A DNA stretch of 64,000 bases from Ophiura sarsii (GCA_035610835.1 CM069455.1:49572955-49636954), one strand, 5' to 3'; shown: positions 12,439-26,200, counted from the stretch's first letter. Notes: generated from the letters alone by a model not told the origin. A program made the numbers and translations.

Positions 12439-13754
12439 AGAGTAAGATGTTTTTGGTTGTTACCGTGGCAACAGGTCACATTTTCATTACAGATAACCCT
12501 TTGCAAACAGCCAAAATAATGTAACAGAGTTATTAGTGTATGTTTTGATTGAATATCATTGAAAAAACACATGCTTTAAAACAGATAGGGTTCAAAAGCC
12601 TTATTTAGTAAAAATGCTTAGATTTTAAAATGGCTGTTGTTCTTGGCAACACTGTACTTAGGAATTTCAATTACAGATCTCAATGGACAATACATCAAAA
12701 ATGGCTGTTGTTCCTGGCCACACTGTACTTTGGAATATCATTTGCCCAAGCTACTTTTTACAGATCTAAATCGGCATTACACTCTAAATACTTCACCAGC
12801 AAGGACATTTTTCTGGCACCCTGAAAAGGAGATTTTTAAGGCAATTGGTCAAAAATCACCTTGATTTTCAAAACTGAAAATAGGCAACCTTTAAATACTT
12901 AGCATTTACCTTAAATATATACTATTTACCCTTAAATGACGCAGTCAGTAGAGGAAGAGGTGTCCTTTGAGGTGATTGTATTCTAAGGTTCCAGTATTAT
13001 TCTGTTTTGGTATGGTCAGTTCTTGACATAAGATAATTTTAAGTACATTTCAGGGCAAATTTGGTCCAAAATGGCCAAAATTAATTTTGGTTGTTACCAT
13101 GGCAACAGGTCGAATTGTTATTACAGTTTACCCTTTGCAATCAACCCAAAAAAGAGTGAACTGAGTTATTTGAATATGTTTTGATTGAATATCATTGAAA
13201 AAACACATGCTTTTATAACAAATAGGGTTAAAAGGCTTTTATTTAGTCAAAATGCTCAGATTTCAAAAAGGCTGTTGTTCCTGGCAACACTACACTTAGG
13301 AATATCATTTGCCCAAGCTTCTTTTTACAGATTTGAAAGGGCAACACATTTAACTACTAACACCAGCAAAGACAAATTTCTGGCACCCCTGGCAGAATTG
13401 TTTTTAAGGCAATACATTTGGTCAAAAACCGCCTTTTTCAAAACTGAAAATAGGCAACCTTTAAATACTTAGCATTTACCTTTAGGAGTAAGATATTTAC
13501 CTTTAAATGATGCAGTCAGTAGGGGAAGAGTTGTCCTTTGAGCTTTGAGGTGATTGTATTGTAAGGTTCCAGTATTATTCCGTTTTTGTATGGTGAGTTC
13601 TTAACAATTTTGAGTAAATTTCAGGGCAAATATGGTCCAAAATGGCCCAAATTGGTTTTTGATGGGTTACCTAGGCAACAGGTAGATTTTTGATTTTTTG
13701 AAAGTGACCCTGGTTGTTAGTGCCCAAGGGCCTACCAAAACACAAGCTATGACT

Positions 13755-14095
13755 CTTAAATGAAGAAAAATGTGGATGTATCATTTTCAAATCGTTACAT
13801 GAAATCGAAACATTTGAAAAAAATAGGTACATTATAAGAAATGAAGAAAAATGTGGATGTATAAATTTCAAATCGTTACATGAAATCGGAACATTTGAAA
13901 ACAATATTATACATTATAAGAAATGAAGAAAAATGTGGATGTATAATTTTCAAATCGTTACAAGTAAAGAAATCGTAACATTTGAAACAATATAGCCTAT
14001 TATAAATAAGAAATGTCGTAAGATGTGGGTGTATCATGTTCAAATCGTTACAAGAAATCGGAACATTTGAAAAACAATATTATAAGAATATAAGT
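13755..14095 (+). repeat. ~80-bp satellite, right block
   Basis: Four to five units of the satellite seen at 6378-7770, same orientation, ending ~100 bases before the first visible TIAM-like exon. Confidence 0.88.
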
Positions 14096-14197
14096 ATGTA
14101 GCATTGTTACGGTTTTGTTTTTCGTAACATAAATTCCTGCCCCTAATCTCGGCCATACATGATCTTACAAAATATATGTATCTATATAATTTCACAG

Positions 14198-14260
14198 AGA
14201 TGGAGGCTGCGTTGAGAAAGAAGTCTAACATAACCAAACCTAGGTCTAACAGTCTTGTGG
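14198..14260 (+). CDS. TIAM1: TIAM-like exon 1 (of those visible), linker
   Basis: Acceptor ttcacag precedes 14198 and donor gtaagt follows 14260. The reading is MEAALRKKSNITKPRSNSLV after two bases of a split codon. It is basic and serine-rich, as expected of a linker N-terminal to the DH domain. It ends in phase 1 and joins in frame to the exon at 16698. It lies just downstream of an ~80-bp satellite. The preceding exon, which must end with one base of a codon, was not identified. The Met is not claimed as a start codon. Confidence 0.6.
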
Positions 14261-17200
14261 GTAAGTGAAGTCATTTTAATTTCAAAAATTTAATAAACGA
14301 GGGTCATTCAATAAGTTCTATCTCCTACCTCATAACTTTGCTATTATACAAGCCAGTCGTATGAAATAGTCCACAATTGAAGCGTTGAATCTCAGCTACA
14401 AAATCATAGTAGATTGGTCTGAATACTCATTGTACTTTTCTGGATATTGAGTAAAACCCAAACTTCCATTTAGTGCGACGGAAACGGGTATAAAACAGCC
14501 AAATGTCTCCTAAGTGCTATTCATTTGGCCAATTCTAAGAGACGAAATGTACCTATCGGTCAATTACAATCGTTCTAAGTTACGAATATCTCTTGAACAG
14601 ACTTTAAACAATACTAGTGACTGATTTCTTGGCGGAAAATGCCCTTTAATTAGCCAGAACAGACCAGGACAGCCACCAATTTTTACCCTTACCGCTGCAA
14701 AAGTCATATTTGCTTTTCATAGGAACTAAGAGATCTTCGTTATACAGGACTAAATGGATAAATTTCAAGTCTCTCGAAGATATATTTTTCTATCACTGAC
14801 TACCTGATTAACTATTCTAAATGCTGCATATAACGAAAACTGATAAAGTTACTATCATGTTAAGATTTATCATTCGAGACATCACTGTGGCTTGACTTGT
14901 AGCAACGAACATTTGACTGAATATCAGTATTCCAGTATGCTACAGGCGTGTCAATAAATTCGAGTTGATATTATACTATTTGCAAGCTACAAAGGTTAAT
15001 ATTGCCTACAATCTGATTTATACATGATAGTATAGCATTATAATCAGAAATCTTCCATTGTTTTCTATCAGTATTTTAAATCGGGCGGTTATACCTTATC
15101 ATACAATACGGAGAGAAAACGAAAAAAAACATGTATTTATCTTTGGGGTCATTTTCTCTCTCTGGCTCTGATTGCATCATGACAAAAGTAAAATAGGTAT
15201 CAATTAGCATTTACTATAAATATGTAGCTATGATTCAGAGCTATAATCATGACAAATGTCATGAGGCTGACATTCATATTAGCGATGTTATGAGTGAGGA
15301 GATAAAACTTATTGAATGACCCTCGTTTACCGCGGGTGGTTAAAAAAAAGGTAACCCAAGTTCAAAGTAAATTTTCAACCACATTTATAGTTTCAGAGAA
15401 TTTGTGTTGACTTAGTCTTGATCAGCAGTAAGTTTTGAAATTATCGTGAAAAAATGGTACATTTAAATTGTTTGGTTCTTCAGATTTATTATGGTTCATT
15501 ACAGAAAGCATGCACAAAACTGCCTTGTCCATCACGGGACAAGACAAAGTAAACACAAATTCTCTGAAACTATAAATGTAGTTGAAAAATTACTTTGGAC
15601 TTGGGTTAACTTTTTTTCAAAATGATTTATCAGTGGGGTAGCCAAAGTAATGTCCCACCCTATCCCTCTAGTGTGAGCGTCCATTGACAAATCAGAGTCT
15701 TGTTGGGAAATCATTGGTAGGCCTATAGATAATATAGAGAAAAAAGGCCAACTAAATGTATGTCAATTCAAAATTCAACCACTTTGAAGTACTAGCGAAA
15801 GTAAGGGTCTAATTCAATTTTGGAGGGGGGGGTGGGGCATGTGGAGGATAGGCCTATATCATAGGGGGCATAACCGACTACGGTATATCTTGTTAACATA
15901 GAATTTGTCATTTCATTAGACGGGCAAGCCTTCTGAGACAGGGGAAAATGTCCCCGACCCCTTCTAATATACGCCCTGCTTTGAAGTTAAATGTTATCGA
16001 AATATTACTATACATGTAGGTTCCATGCAGTTTTTTACGGAATCAAAGGCATCATTCGGTTTTCATTGGACACCTTTTTTTCCTCTCAAGGATTATCGAC
16101 CGTGCAGTTAACATACACCTAGGCCCAAAGGGGCTGTGATCGGGGTGGGGGATGGGGGGGGGGGGGGGGGGGGGGGGCGGAGGGGGGGGGGGGGTGGGAT
16201 GGCATATCTGACTATTTTGTTTTGGTATATATACATAATACAAAGAGTTTATCATTTCATTTGGGGGCATCGGGGGGGGGGGGGAAACCCACTGGCAAGG
16301 GGGTGGATTAGGCCCCCTGCCCTTTAATGCCCTTGGTTCAAACGTGCCAGCATCTGAGCTGAGCTGCATCCATCATATTTGAGTGCTCCTTATCAAAGCC
16401 TGCAGCTTTTAGTCAAAATATAGCAAATAATTTTGAGATATAGTCTATTTGGCCATCACGAGACAGTGACGTAACAGCGACGTAACAGCGTATTCTACTT
16501 ATTGCAGCACATAACGCGCGCGCCTACTCGCGGCACTGGCGTATACACACGAGCGTTGAAAGGCGGAAGAAACATACGCGTGCGTAAAAGCTGCGCCAGT
16601 TAAGTTACGTCACTGTCCAGAGGAAGCCAAATAGAGTATAGTGAGTATTGTTATGATTATGTAAATAATCCTTAATATTTTGTACATTTTTATGTAGTTG
16701 AAGAGAGAAGCAGACGAAAATCGTCAACCCTCACACCAGATCACTCCAGACTAGAAGTTCCTAGTAAGTGCACACTTTATACTAGCCTACAGGGTGTCCA
16801 GGCCCGTAGCCAGGTGGGTGGGTGGATGGATTGTGTCAGAATTGGACCTATTCCCCCAATAATATGCCATTTCACCGGGAGGTAGGCAAATTTGGCAAAA
16901 GTGGTCATTTTTACAGGTATGTCAATCTTTTTTTTCAACCCAAAAGCGTAGGCCTACTAAAACCCTTTTTTTCTTCTCATACGGTTACAAACATTTAAAA
17001 AAACATTTGTGGGACTTCTTTTAAATGTTGGCGGGGGGGGGGGGGGGTGGCAGAGCCAGAGCGTGTCTCCCAATTAATTGGATCGATCAAGAAATATTAC
17101 GTTATGAATAATGGTGGGGTTGTAGTTGGATGTAAAAGAGTCAGTGAAACTGTTGTAAACAACTCGGATAAGTCACATGCGGTTTCACTTACAAAACCAT

Positions 17201-20200
17201 GCAAATCCACTCTTTCGAGGAGCTCTCAGAGGGTGCACTGGTTGGTTGGTTGGTTGGTTATATGGTTGGTGGGATTGGTTTGTTGGTTGGTTAGTTGGCT
17301 TTGTGGGTTATTTCATGAGTTGGTTGGATGGGATTAGGTTGTTGGTTGGTTTGTTGGTTAGTTGGCTGATTTGTGGATTATTTCATGAGGTGATTGGACA
17401 TGTTGGATGGGATTTGTTGGTTGGTTGGTTGGTTGGTTGGTTAGTAGGTCTGAATGTCGGTATGTTTGTCGGTATGTCGGTCGGTTGACTGATTGGTTGG
17501 GATTTTAGTAATCGGTCGGCCAGTTGGTTCATTTACTGACTATTTGCTTATTTTGTGGGTTTTTTCTTCATACAGAAATAACCAAACAATTCACAGTTGA
17601 TGTTCCCCTGAAACAAAGAAGTAGAACCCCATCACCCATTCCACCCACCATCCTTGAAGAAGGTGAACCAGCGGTCAGACGTGTACCAAGTAAGTAAACG
17701 CCACAAAAAACAAACAAAAAAGTCCAAACTCATCCTTTGAGATATCATAACTTAGGGCGTGTTCACACTATAGCTAGTTTTCTCCACGACCCGGGTCGAA
17801 CTCGGGTTGAAGTCTAGTGTGAACAGAAAAATAGGCTCAAAAAACCGACCCGGGTCGAAAATTACAACCCTGCGAAAGTGAAGGGTAGAACCCGGGTTCA
17901 ACCCGGGTCGACTGTAGTGTGAACAGAAATCGCTGTTCGACCCGGGTTGCAAACCTGACTGCTAACCTCTGACCGTAGTTGTTTACGTCAGTTTTCAGCT
18001 TTGCTTCGCACGCTCTCGTCTGCCTTTGGTTCTGGTTGAAATCTTTATCAAATTTGTCAAAATGGCAAATAAATGGAATCAAACGGAAGCCATGATGGAA
18101 CTCTGGGCGGATGAGACCGTGCAAATTAGTTTGAACTCAATGATCCACAATAAGGATATTTACGCCAATATATCACGCCAGATGGAGGCAATGGGTTTTC
18201 ACCGTAACATTGAGCAACATTGAGCAATGTCAAAATAAAATCAAAGCACTCAAGAAAAAAATCACAGATACTGAAACACATAACAACAAGTCTTTCTTTG
18301 GATTTGCCAGTGTTTTAGAATATAGATTGCATGCTATGTTCTGCACCAGATATTTTGTTTCAGACCGGCGTACAGAATCCCTATACATACGTATTTCATA
18401 AACTTTTTAGCTTAAAAACAGTTTGAGATAAAGCTTAAATATCCAGTTAAAAAAACCAATAAAAAACCCACGGCCAACACTTGCAACAAACAGAGTTTGA
18501 CATACATAGCGCTCTGTGAACAGAAAATGAATTATCGATCAATCCGGGTTCGACCCGGGTCCGACCCGGGTTGAGGAAAAAGCTATAGTGTGAACACGCC
18601 CTAAGTATTATAGGCCTACCTTAAATCCAGAGTCACAAGTCAAGTCAGATGTGACTAGAGTCAAGTTTTTCTCAATTTACATAAATTCAGTTCTAAATTT
18701 GGAACTGAATGAACTATAATAGTGTTCATGTACAATAAGACTTAATAGTGTAATTGGAATAAAAATCAATTACTTAAAACATCAATTGGCTTTGATTTGA
18801 ATTGACCTTTGGATTAACTTGACTTGTAATCCAATTTGGCCGCACACACGCGTCACGTACATGATACGTAGTGCGATGCACGCCCGGGTTCTTCTGTATT
18901 AATTTACTGCTGTTGGCACTTGGCAGGCTTGGCCAATTTGGAACTGATTAAACTATAATAGCACCAAGTACTGAAATTACCTGTCAAGTGTCAAGTCATG
19001 GTCAGTTCAATTTTGGAAGTAGTTTAGGGCATGATCATATTTTATTATTAACATTAAAATATTGTTTCGACTCGTACAACTCAAGTTGGTTTAGCACCAG
19101 ACGTTTGAATCAAGTCCCGGGAGTCAAGTCAAGTCTTTTGTAAGAGTGACTCGAGTCAGGTCAAGTCTTTTGGCAGACAAAAATATATATCTGTTAGAAG
19201 TGTTCAAGTTTGATAATACCAGCGATGAAAATTGGAGAACTTGTGCTCGGTGAACACAGAACAACATATACAGATATACAGCGTAGTACACACTTAAAAA
19301 TAGGTAGTCAAAATTTGACTACTTTCTGTAGTCATTTTCAAATGACCCCTTAGTAAGTCATAAATGACCCTTAATAAGTCAAATATGACTGCATACGGGG
19401 TTGATCTTTATATTTTGATTTCGTATGAATTAAAAATAACTATATGAATGAAGTCATATTTGACTTCTATTAAAAAGTCATTTTAAAACAACCCCTTATA
19501 AGTTAATTTTGACCCCCATATAGGGTTGTCCTTCATCTTTTGACTTGGTATGAAGTGGAAAATGACTATATTAACATAGTAGTAATTTGACTGGTCTGGG
19601 GGGTCACTTTGGAATAGCCCTGGATGTAGTTAATTTGACCACCATACGGGGTTGATATTTGCCTTTCGACTTTGAATGTAGTTAAATTCGACTTTGTATG
19701 TAGTTAATAATATCTAGGTCTATATGGAGTTACAATTTAACTGCAGCAAAAGTCATCGTCAAAATGACTACCATGCCAGTCAAATATTAAATTTTTATGA
19801 ATATTTTTGACATAACAATAGCTCAATCCTTCAACCAATTCAAAGAATAACAGCACATATTATTTCCATGTATTCAATTTCATCTACAATAATATGAAAT
19901 TTAATTAAACACTATTTGAAAAACATGTCTCACAACGCCGGCGTCTTGATTAGGCAAATCATCTCACAACTAACGTGAATAACACCATGGAAAGTCGATT
20001 CGTAGGATAGTATACTGGTACATATCTAACCGAACGAATTTAAGACATCACTGCTTGATGGCAGTGATTGTTCATATATCAGAAGCACATTATTGTTTTT
20101 ATGAAGTAATAAACACAATGTTTAAAGCCGTTATACAGGTTTTCTTGGCCGGAATGAATGCCGACCTCGTGTTTCCCGACTTACAAATTAAATCTAAGTT

Positions 20201-23200
20201 AAACCTTTGACTGCAATGAAGTCAACATTTGACTAAAACGAAGTCAAAATTTGACTACAATGAAGTCAAAAGGTAAATAAATAAAATGACCCTATTGTCA
20301 AATGGATTTGACCCTTTCCATATTATTATTGACTACATTCAAGTCATTATTGACTACAATCTTGACCCTTTCCATAAATATTGACTAGTAATTAATGACT
20401 ACATTCAGGTCATATTGACTACCACCAGGGTCAAAATTATTTGACTACATCTACAGGGTTATAAATGACCCTAATGGGTTCGGTGCATAGTTGACCCTCA
20501 AAATGGGGTCAAAAAGGACTATTATAGGGTCATTTTTGACTACCTATTTTTAAGTGTGTATGTGCATTATACGAGGGGGTATCAAAAACTTGTTGACATC
20601 ACCCAGAAGTGAAGCAGCTATATCGATGAAATTTTGTCAGTGTAATCACTGGTCCTTAAAAACATTATAGTGCAAAAATGGTCTCATAAGGGACGCACCA
20701 TTTGATTGTCAGGGGGGGGGGTAGGAAGTTGGGTTCAGGGGCGAATTTTTTTTTTTGGCCGCCGCAAGGGGTGAAAAAAAAAAATTGGCGCCGCCGGAGG
20801 CGGTGAATTTTTTTTTTTTAATGTATCCATTCATATTGAGTTGGGTGGGGGTAGAATTTTTTTTTTCTTTTTTTTTTACTCATCAGGGGGTGAATTTTTT
20901 TTTTTGGGGCCTGCATAGAGGGGGAATTTTTTTTCTTCCGAAAACTTCCTACCCCCCCCCCCCCCCCCCCCCCCCCTGAAAATCTAATGGTGCGTCCCTA
21001 AGTATGTTTACTTTCTTTACAGGGGGCGCTAGATGCCAATGCCATGTAAATCAATGACGTCTTCCAATGGAGCTGTATTTATGGTTAATTATAATGGTCT
21101 AATAACTGATCCTTGTGGGACACCTTCCAGAAGAATATTAGGCTCACAATTTGTTTTAAATTTTGTTTGTCATTTGTCACTCGTAGGTCTCAATATATAT
21201 CTGTATAGATGACAACATTTCTAAGCCTCATACACCTGTGGAAGGCGTCCCATAAGGATCAGTTATTGGACCATAATCATTTATCATGTACACAGCACCC
21301 TTGGAAGACGTCATTGATGTACATGGCCTTGGGATCTAGCGCCCCCTCTAAAGAAAGTAAACATAGTTATGAGACCATTGTTTGCACCATAATGTTTTTA
21401 AGGACCAGTGATTACACTGACAAAATTTCATCGATATAGCTCCTTCACTTCTGGGTGATGTCAACAACTTTTTGATACCCCCTCGTACATGTGAATGCGG
21501 ATGTGCAGACATTTTCAATGCATTTAATCTGTTTTAGATTCCTGTTTACTGATTTATGCTATCACACTAATTAATGTGTGTGAATAAAATGTCACAAAAA
21601 TTGTCACATTTTTTCCACAGGGTTCCGAAAGAGTAATGCTATCGATCGGTCACGGAGTCCATCACCAAACCCACAATCAAATGGTGAACGCAATCACTCT
21701 ACACAAATAAATTCTCAACCAACAGCAACAACAACAACAACAACATCAACAGAAAATAACAATGTAACAGCTCCAGCAGAATCGCCATCCTCGGAAACGC
21801 CCCCAGAGGTAGATCCCGCAGCTAAAGCGAAAAAATCTGCGGAAAAATTGAAGTACATTATTAATGAGCTGATCCAAACAGAGCAGGGTTACGTTAAAGA
21901 TTTGAGGATACTCACGACAAAATTTCTGGTGCCTCTGAAAAGAGCCGCTTTAATACCCGATGATGAGGTAGGTTGTTTTTTATTGGGTAAGAAGTCAATG
22001 ACCCGAAGTTTGTCCTCAGGAGTGGAGAATAGGCTCGGGGAGCCACTCAAGTATATGAGTTGACTCTCAAGAACTACCCTAAAGGGGGTATGGACCCTCA
22101 GCATAGCCTCCGTAAAACTGCTGTAACTCCTTCATTATTCATTTAATCTATATTATATTAAGTATACATTTTCTTGTAGAAAAGGGTTCAATGAATCCAA
22201 CCATGGTCATGAAATTGACCATTTTGGAGAAAATTATAAAAAACACTTTTTTGACCCATTTTAGGTTTGCAAAAGATAACTAAAAATATATTTTGTCACA
22301 TTTTGTCATACTAGTTTTATTGTAATCCTAATAAAATTACCATGGAAGGTTTTTTTAAATTTTAAATATTTATTTTTTGGATTATATACACATGGAAAAA
22401 AGTATCGCACCACTTTTTTTTGTTGAAAAGTGCAAATGTGGCCTCGAATTTTGCCACCATGGTGTGATATAAAGGATAATTTGTTTGCGTAAGCTGTCCA
22501 ACAAAATGCTATGCAATAAAAGGGCCACATTTTAGTTTGTGACGTAATCGATGTAATGTTTTTCAAGGCCAAGGGGAAAATGCATGTTTTTGTCCAAAAA
22601 CATGCATGAAACAAGTTTAGGTATAACTCGATATTGAATAGACTTTAAAAACTTAAAATAGTCATTATATTAGTTCTGTATTTGGCGCAAGAAATGTTCC
22701 ATTTAGACGTTATAGGCTACAATGCAGTGAATGAGTCCAAACATGCCATTTTTTTGTTGCTCACAAATTCAGCATACGAAGAGGTCACCGTTGATTTTTG
22801 TATTATTATTTGACCCAGGTCAACACTTCCGCAATATTGTTTTTGTCATTTGAACTAATTTAAAATTTGACTTATTTTGACCTTTGACCCCATAACCGTT
22901 GGGCGTACGAAAAAGGGAGTTTTTTCATGTTTGAGGACAATCGGACAACTTTTGAAATTTGACCCCAGATGACCTTTGACCTTGGAATACTTGAATGTGT
23001 TACCAAGGATTACAACTATAGAGATTAATCGTTGGGCCCCTCAATATCGCGTTATACCCAAACTTGTTTTATGCATTTTCCCCTTGGCCTTGAAAAACAT
23101 TACACCGATTACGTCACAAACTCAAATGTGGCCCTTTTATTACATAACATTTTGCTGGACAGTTTTCGCAAACAAATGATCCTTAATATCACACCATGGT

Positions 23201-26200
23201 GGCAAAATTCGAGGCCACATATGCACTTTTCAACAAGTGGTGCGATACTTTTTTCCATGTGTATAGACCAAAAAGTGCCAACAAATGTGATTTTCTACCT
23301 CCAAAATCATGAAAATCACATTTTGCTGGTAACAAATCACAGTTGTTGGCACTTTTTGGTCTATATTTCAAAAAATAAATAAGATATTAAAATTAAAAAA
23401 TAGGGAATTTTATTAGGATTATAATAAAACTACCATGACAAAAGTTGACAAAATATATTTTTAGTTATCTTTTCCAAAACTAAAATAGGTAAAAAAAACG
23501 TGTTTTTTATAATTTTCTCCAAAATGGTCAATATCATGATCATGGTTGGATTCATTGAACCCTTTTCTGCAAGCAAATGTATACTTCTATACAGATTAAA
23601 TGAATAATGAAGAAGATACGTCAGTTTTACGGAGGCTATTATACCTGAGGGTCCACACCCCTTTCACATATCCGCTCCACTATTAAAGCGGATTCTCAAA
23701 GAAGGAACAAGGGCCCACAAAATAAAATGTTTTTTTGTCACATGCATAACAAGGATTTAGCTCGAATAATCTTATCAGAGGATATAGGTCCTCAAGACGG
23801 AGTTCAGACTTGACGGAACGCATGAAGTAAGTGTATGATTTGCTTTTTAGTCAATTTGTCTCATTTATATGTGTGACCATTTTGGGGTTATTTTTACCAT
23901 GATGTCACGTGACTATCGCCATCGGCCTAAGGCCTCACACCACCAAATCAGTTCTCTATTGCTTTGTGTGGTTAAGAGGTCAAGTTTGTGTTAATTTTTT
24001 TCACCTTTAGAGCAAACTGGTTCATTCAAATCATTGTTTTTATTGAAGATCTAGATGTCTTCTGCTTCTAAACAATCACTTTTGTGGGGGGTAACCAGCA
24101 TTTTTTTTCTCGCTACGGGCCAATAAAATCTATCTTAGGTACGACAGACTGCCTTCATCCTAAGATCAAAGATTCTAGCTCTAAATTGGTGGAAACAGTG
24201 AAATCGTGTAAAATGATATACCATTCAAGAAAAAGCTAGAGATTTTGGGCCTGATGTGGAGGAGATAACCTACATATGCAAAATTATGAAACATTTAGAT
24301 ACATTTACAGCATTTATTACCTTTTTTGGGATGTTAAATTTACTAGACTTATGGTGGGGTCAATCTTAATTTCAAACACTGCCGTGTAATATCAGAATGC
24401 AAAATATGATTTGGTGGTGTGTACTCCTAAGCAGCTACCCTTAGCGCGGATTCAGGTTGAAAAATACACCTTATTTTAATTTGTCTTCTCATTTGTTTTA
24501 TCAGATTGATGCAATAACGAAGACCATCAAGGATATAAGTGCATTTCAAGATGTCCTCTTACAGTCCATGGAAGATGCCAAGAATTTGAATCCGGATTTT
24601 GACTCGTTAGAAGACCCAAATGATTTCAAAGTAAGTCGACCACTGCCAACAAATTGAATCCAGATTTGGACTCGTTAGAAAACCTTAATCATGTCAAAGT
24701 AATTCAACCACTGACAAGAAACAAATCTAGGGGGGGGCATAACCAAAATTACGATGAGAAAGCGCATGACCATTTTGGGTTTTATTGTACAAATTGCCTG
24801 ATTGCTTTTTTCTTCTTTCTGAATCAGACATTTCAGACCAATTTTAAGTAATTTTACATTAGACATTAAAACTCAACATTTTCGATTGTTTGGGGGACAA
24901 AATGGGGTGGAGCTTAATCTGACTGGGGGAAAGTGTGGGGCGGGGAGGTCATGACTGGTAGGGGCCGGGGTGGGGGAATTTTCCCCATGCTCCATTTGCG
25001 GGATCATTATGAACCCGCAAAAGTCTATTTGAAGGTGATTTTCCAGAATTTTGACAATTTTATGAAACTTTTAGGACATTTCTGACTTCGGTCGAATTTA
25101 GTTGTTTTCTCATGTCATTCTTCTTATTGCACCTATTAAAAGGGAATTGAGAGATCCTGTAGATTTTTGAAGGCCTCTTTAATGCTTTTGACTGTTTGTA
25201 TCTTAATGAAAGATCACCACCAATCGATCAGGTAGGTCATGACTTTGTTTCAGATAACAAAGTCACAGGTGGTCTTTTAAATTTTGGTTTATTGGTTAAT
25301 TTTTGTGTTTTTAAAATTTCCTATACAGAGAATCTTGATGGCTTTAGGTAGCGCGTTCCTTTTCCACAGGGGCACGTTCAACTTGTACAGTAAATTCTGT
25401 GCGGTACATTCCAGAGCGCAGAAACTCATTAACCAACCATCAAAGAAAGATCAGATGATGAAATCGTTTCTCGAGTCACGACTATCAAGTGATCCAGATA
25501 CGCCGACACTGGCATTTCATCCTATCTAATTAAACCTATGCAGGTAAGAACACAGTACGGTGTACGCTGACATTTTTGCGGTGGTTATATTTTCACGGAT
25601 TTCGCGGATCAAGATGTATTTTCGAAATTAAAAACCCGCAAAATGTGAATATATATTAAAGGTGTATGTTTCCGATCACTTTTTGGGGCTATGATTTTTT
25701 TCTTCACATCCAGATATTTTGATATCAGAAGCATCCCCATATTTTTTCATTATGTCTGTAAAATCTTGGGGCTAGAAATGTTTCCAAATGTATCGCGACC
25801 TTGTGCTTTTAAAATAGAACCATTGGATTTATGCAACTCAAACTTTGGAATGTGACAATTTTAAGGATGACCGTTCATGTAAAATAGAAACATCAAGTTG
25901 AAAATCGGGCCAGCAATCGAAACATCTACCTTTAAGCATTTTCTTAATATGTTATTTCATGGAGCTGATATCCAGAACCGCTAAAGTTAACACCCGTGAA
26001 GTTGTCACTTGAGTGATACATGAAATCGCGAAAATATTGGCGTATACAATATTTGGTTTAAGAAACCTTTGTTTGGGGGTGGTCCAAAATCATCGTTGTT
26101 TTCACTTTTTTTACAAACCATAGATAATCTTGACCCATCCGTATATGTACGTACATGATAAATATCGTGACGCGTGGCAAAGCTTTTAATGTATATACAG

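Larger units (their letters stand above)
7831..13751. mobile_element. ~5.9-kb inverted-repeat element inserted in the satellite
   Basis: The left end (tcatagcttgtgt...ggcccttgggcactaacaa) is mirrored by the right end (...gttagtgcccaagggcc...acacaagctatga). Arms are at least 550 bp, the left one broken by the foldback at 8379-9096. The inner part has right-arm-like units in tandem (10510-11090, 11095-11485, 12440-13060, 13090-13751). No transposase was recognised, so it is non-autonomous. The flanking satellite runs in the same direction on both sides, which supports insertion. Confidence 0.75.

Noticed and set aside
16052..16369. Poly-proline or poly-glycine frames on both strands
   Set aside because: Produced by homopolymer G tracts; not coding.
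17047..17488. Two overlapping Trp/Val/Gly-rich frames
   Set aside because: They are translations of a GGTT microsatellite.
22306..23382. Several ~100-residue frames on both strands
   Set aside because: They are mirror-image readings of the two arms of a nested foldback.
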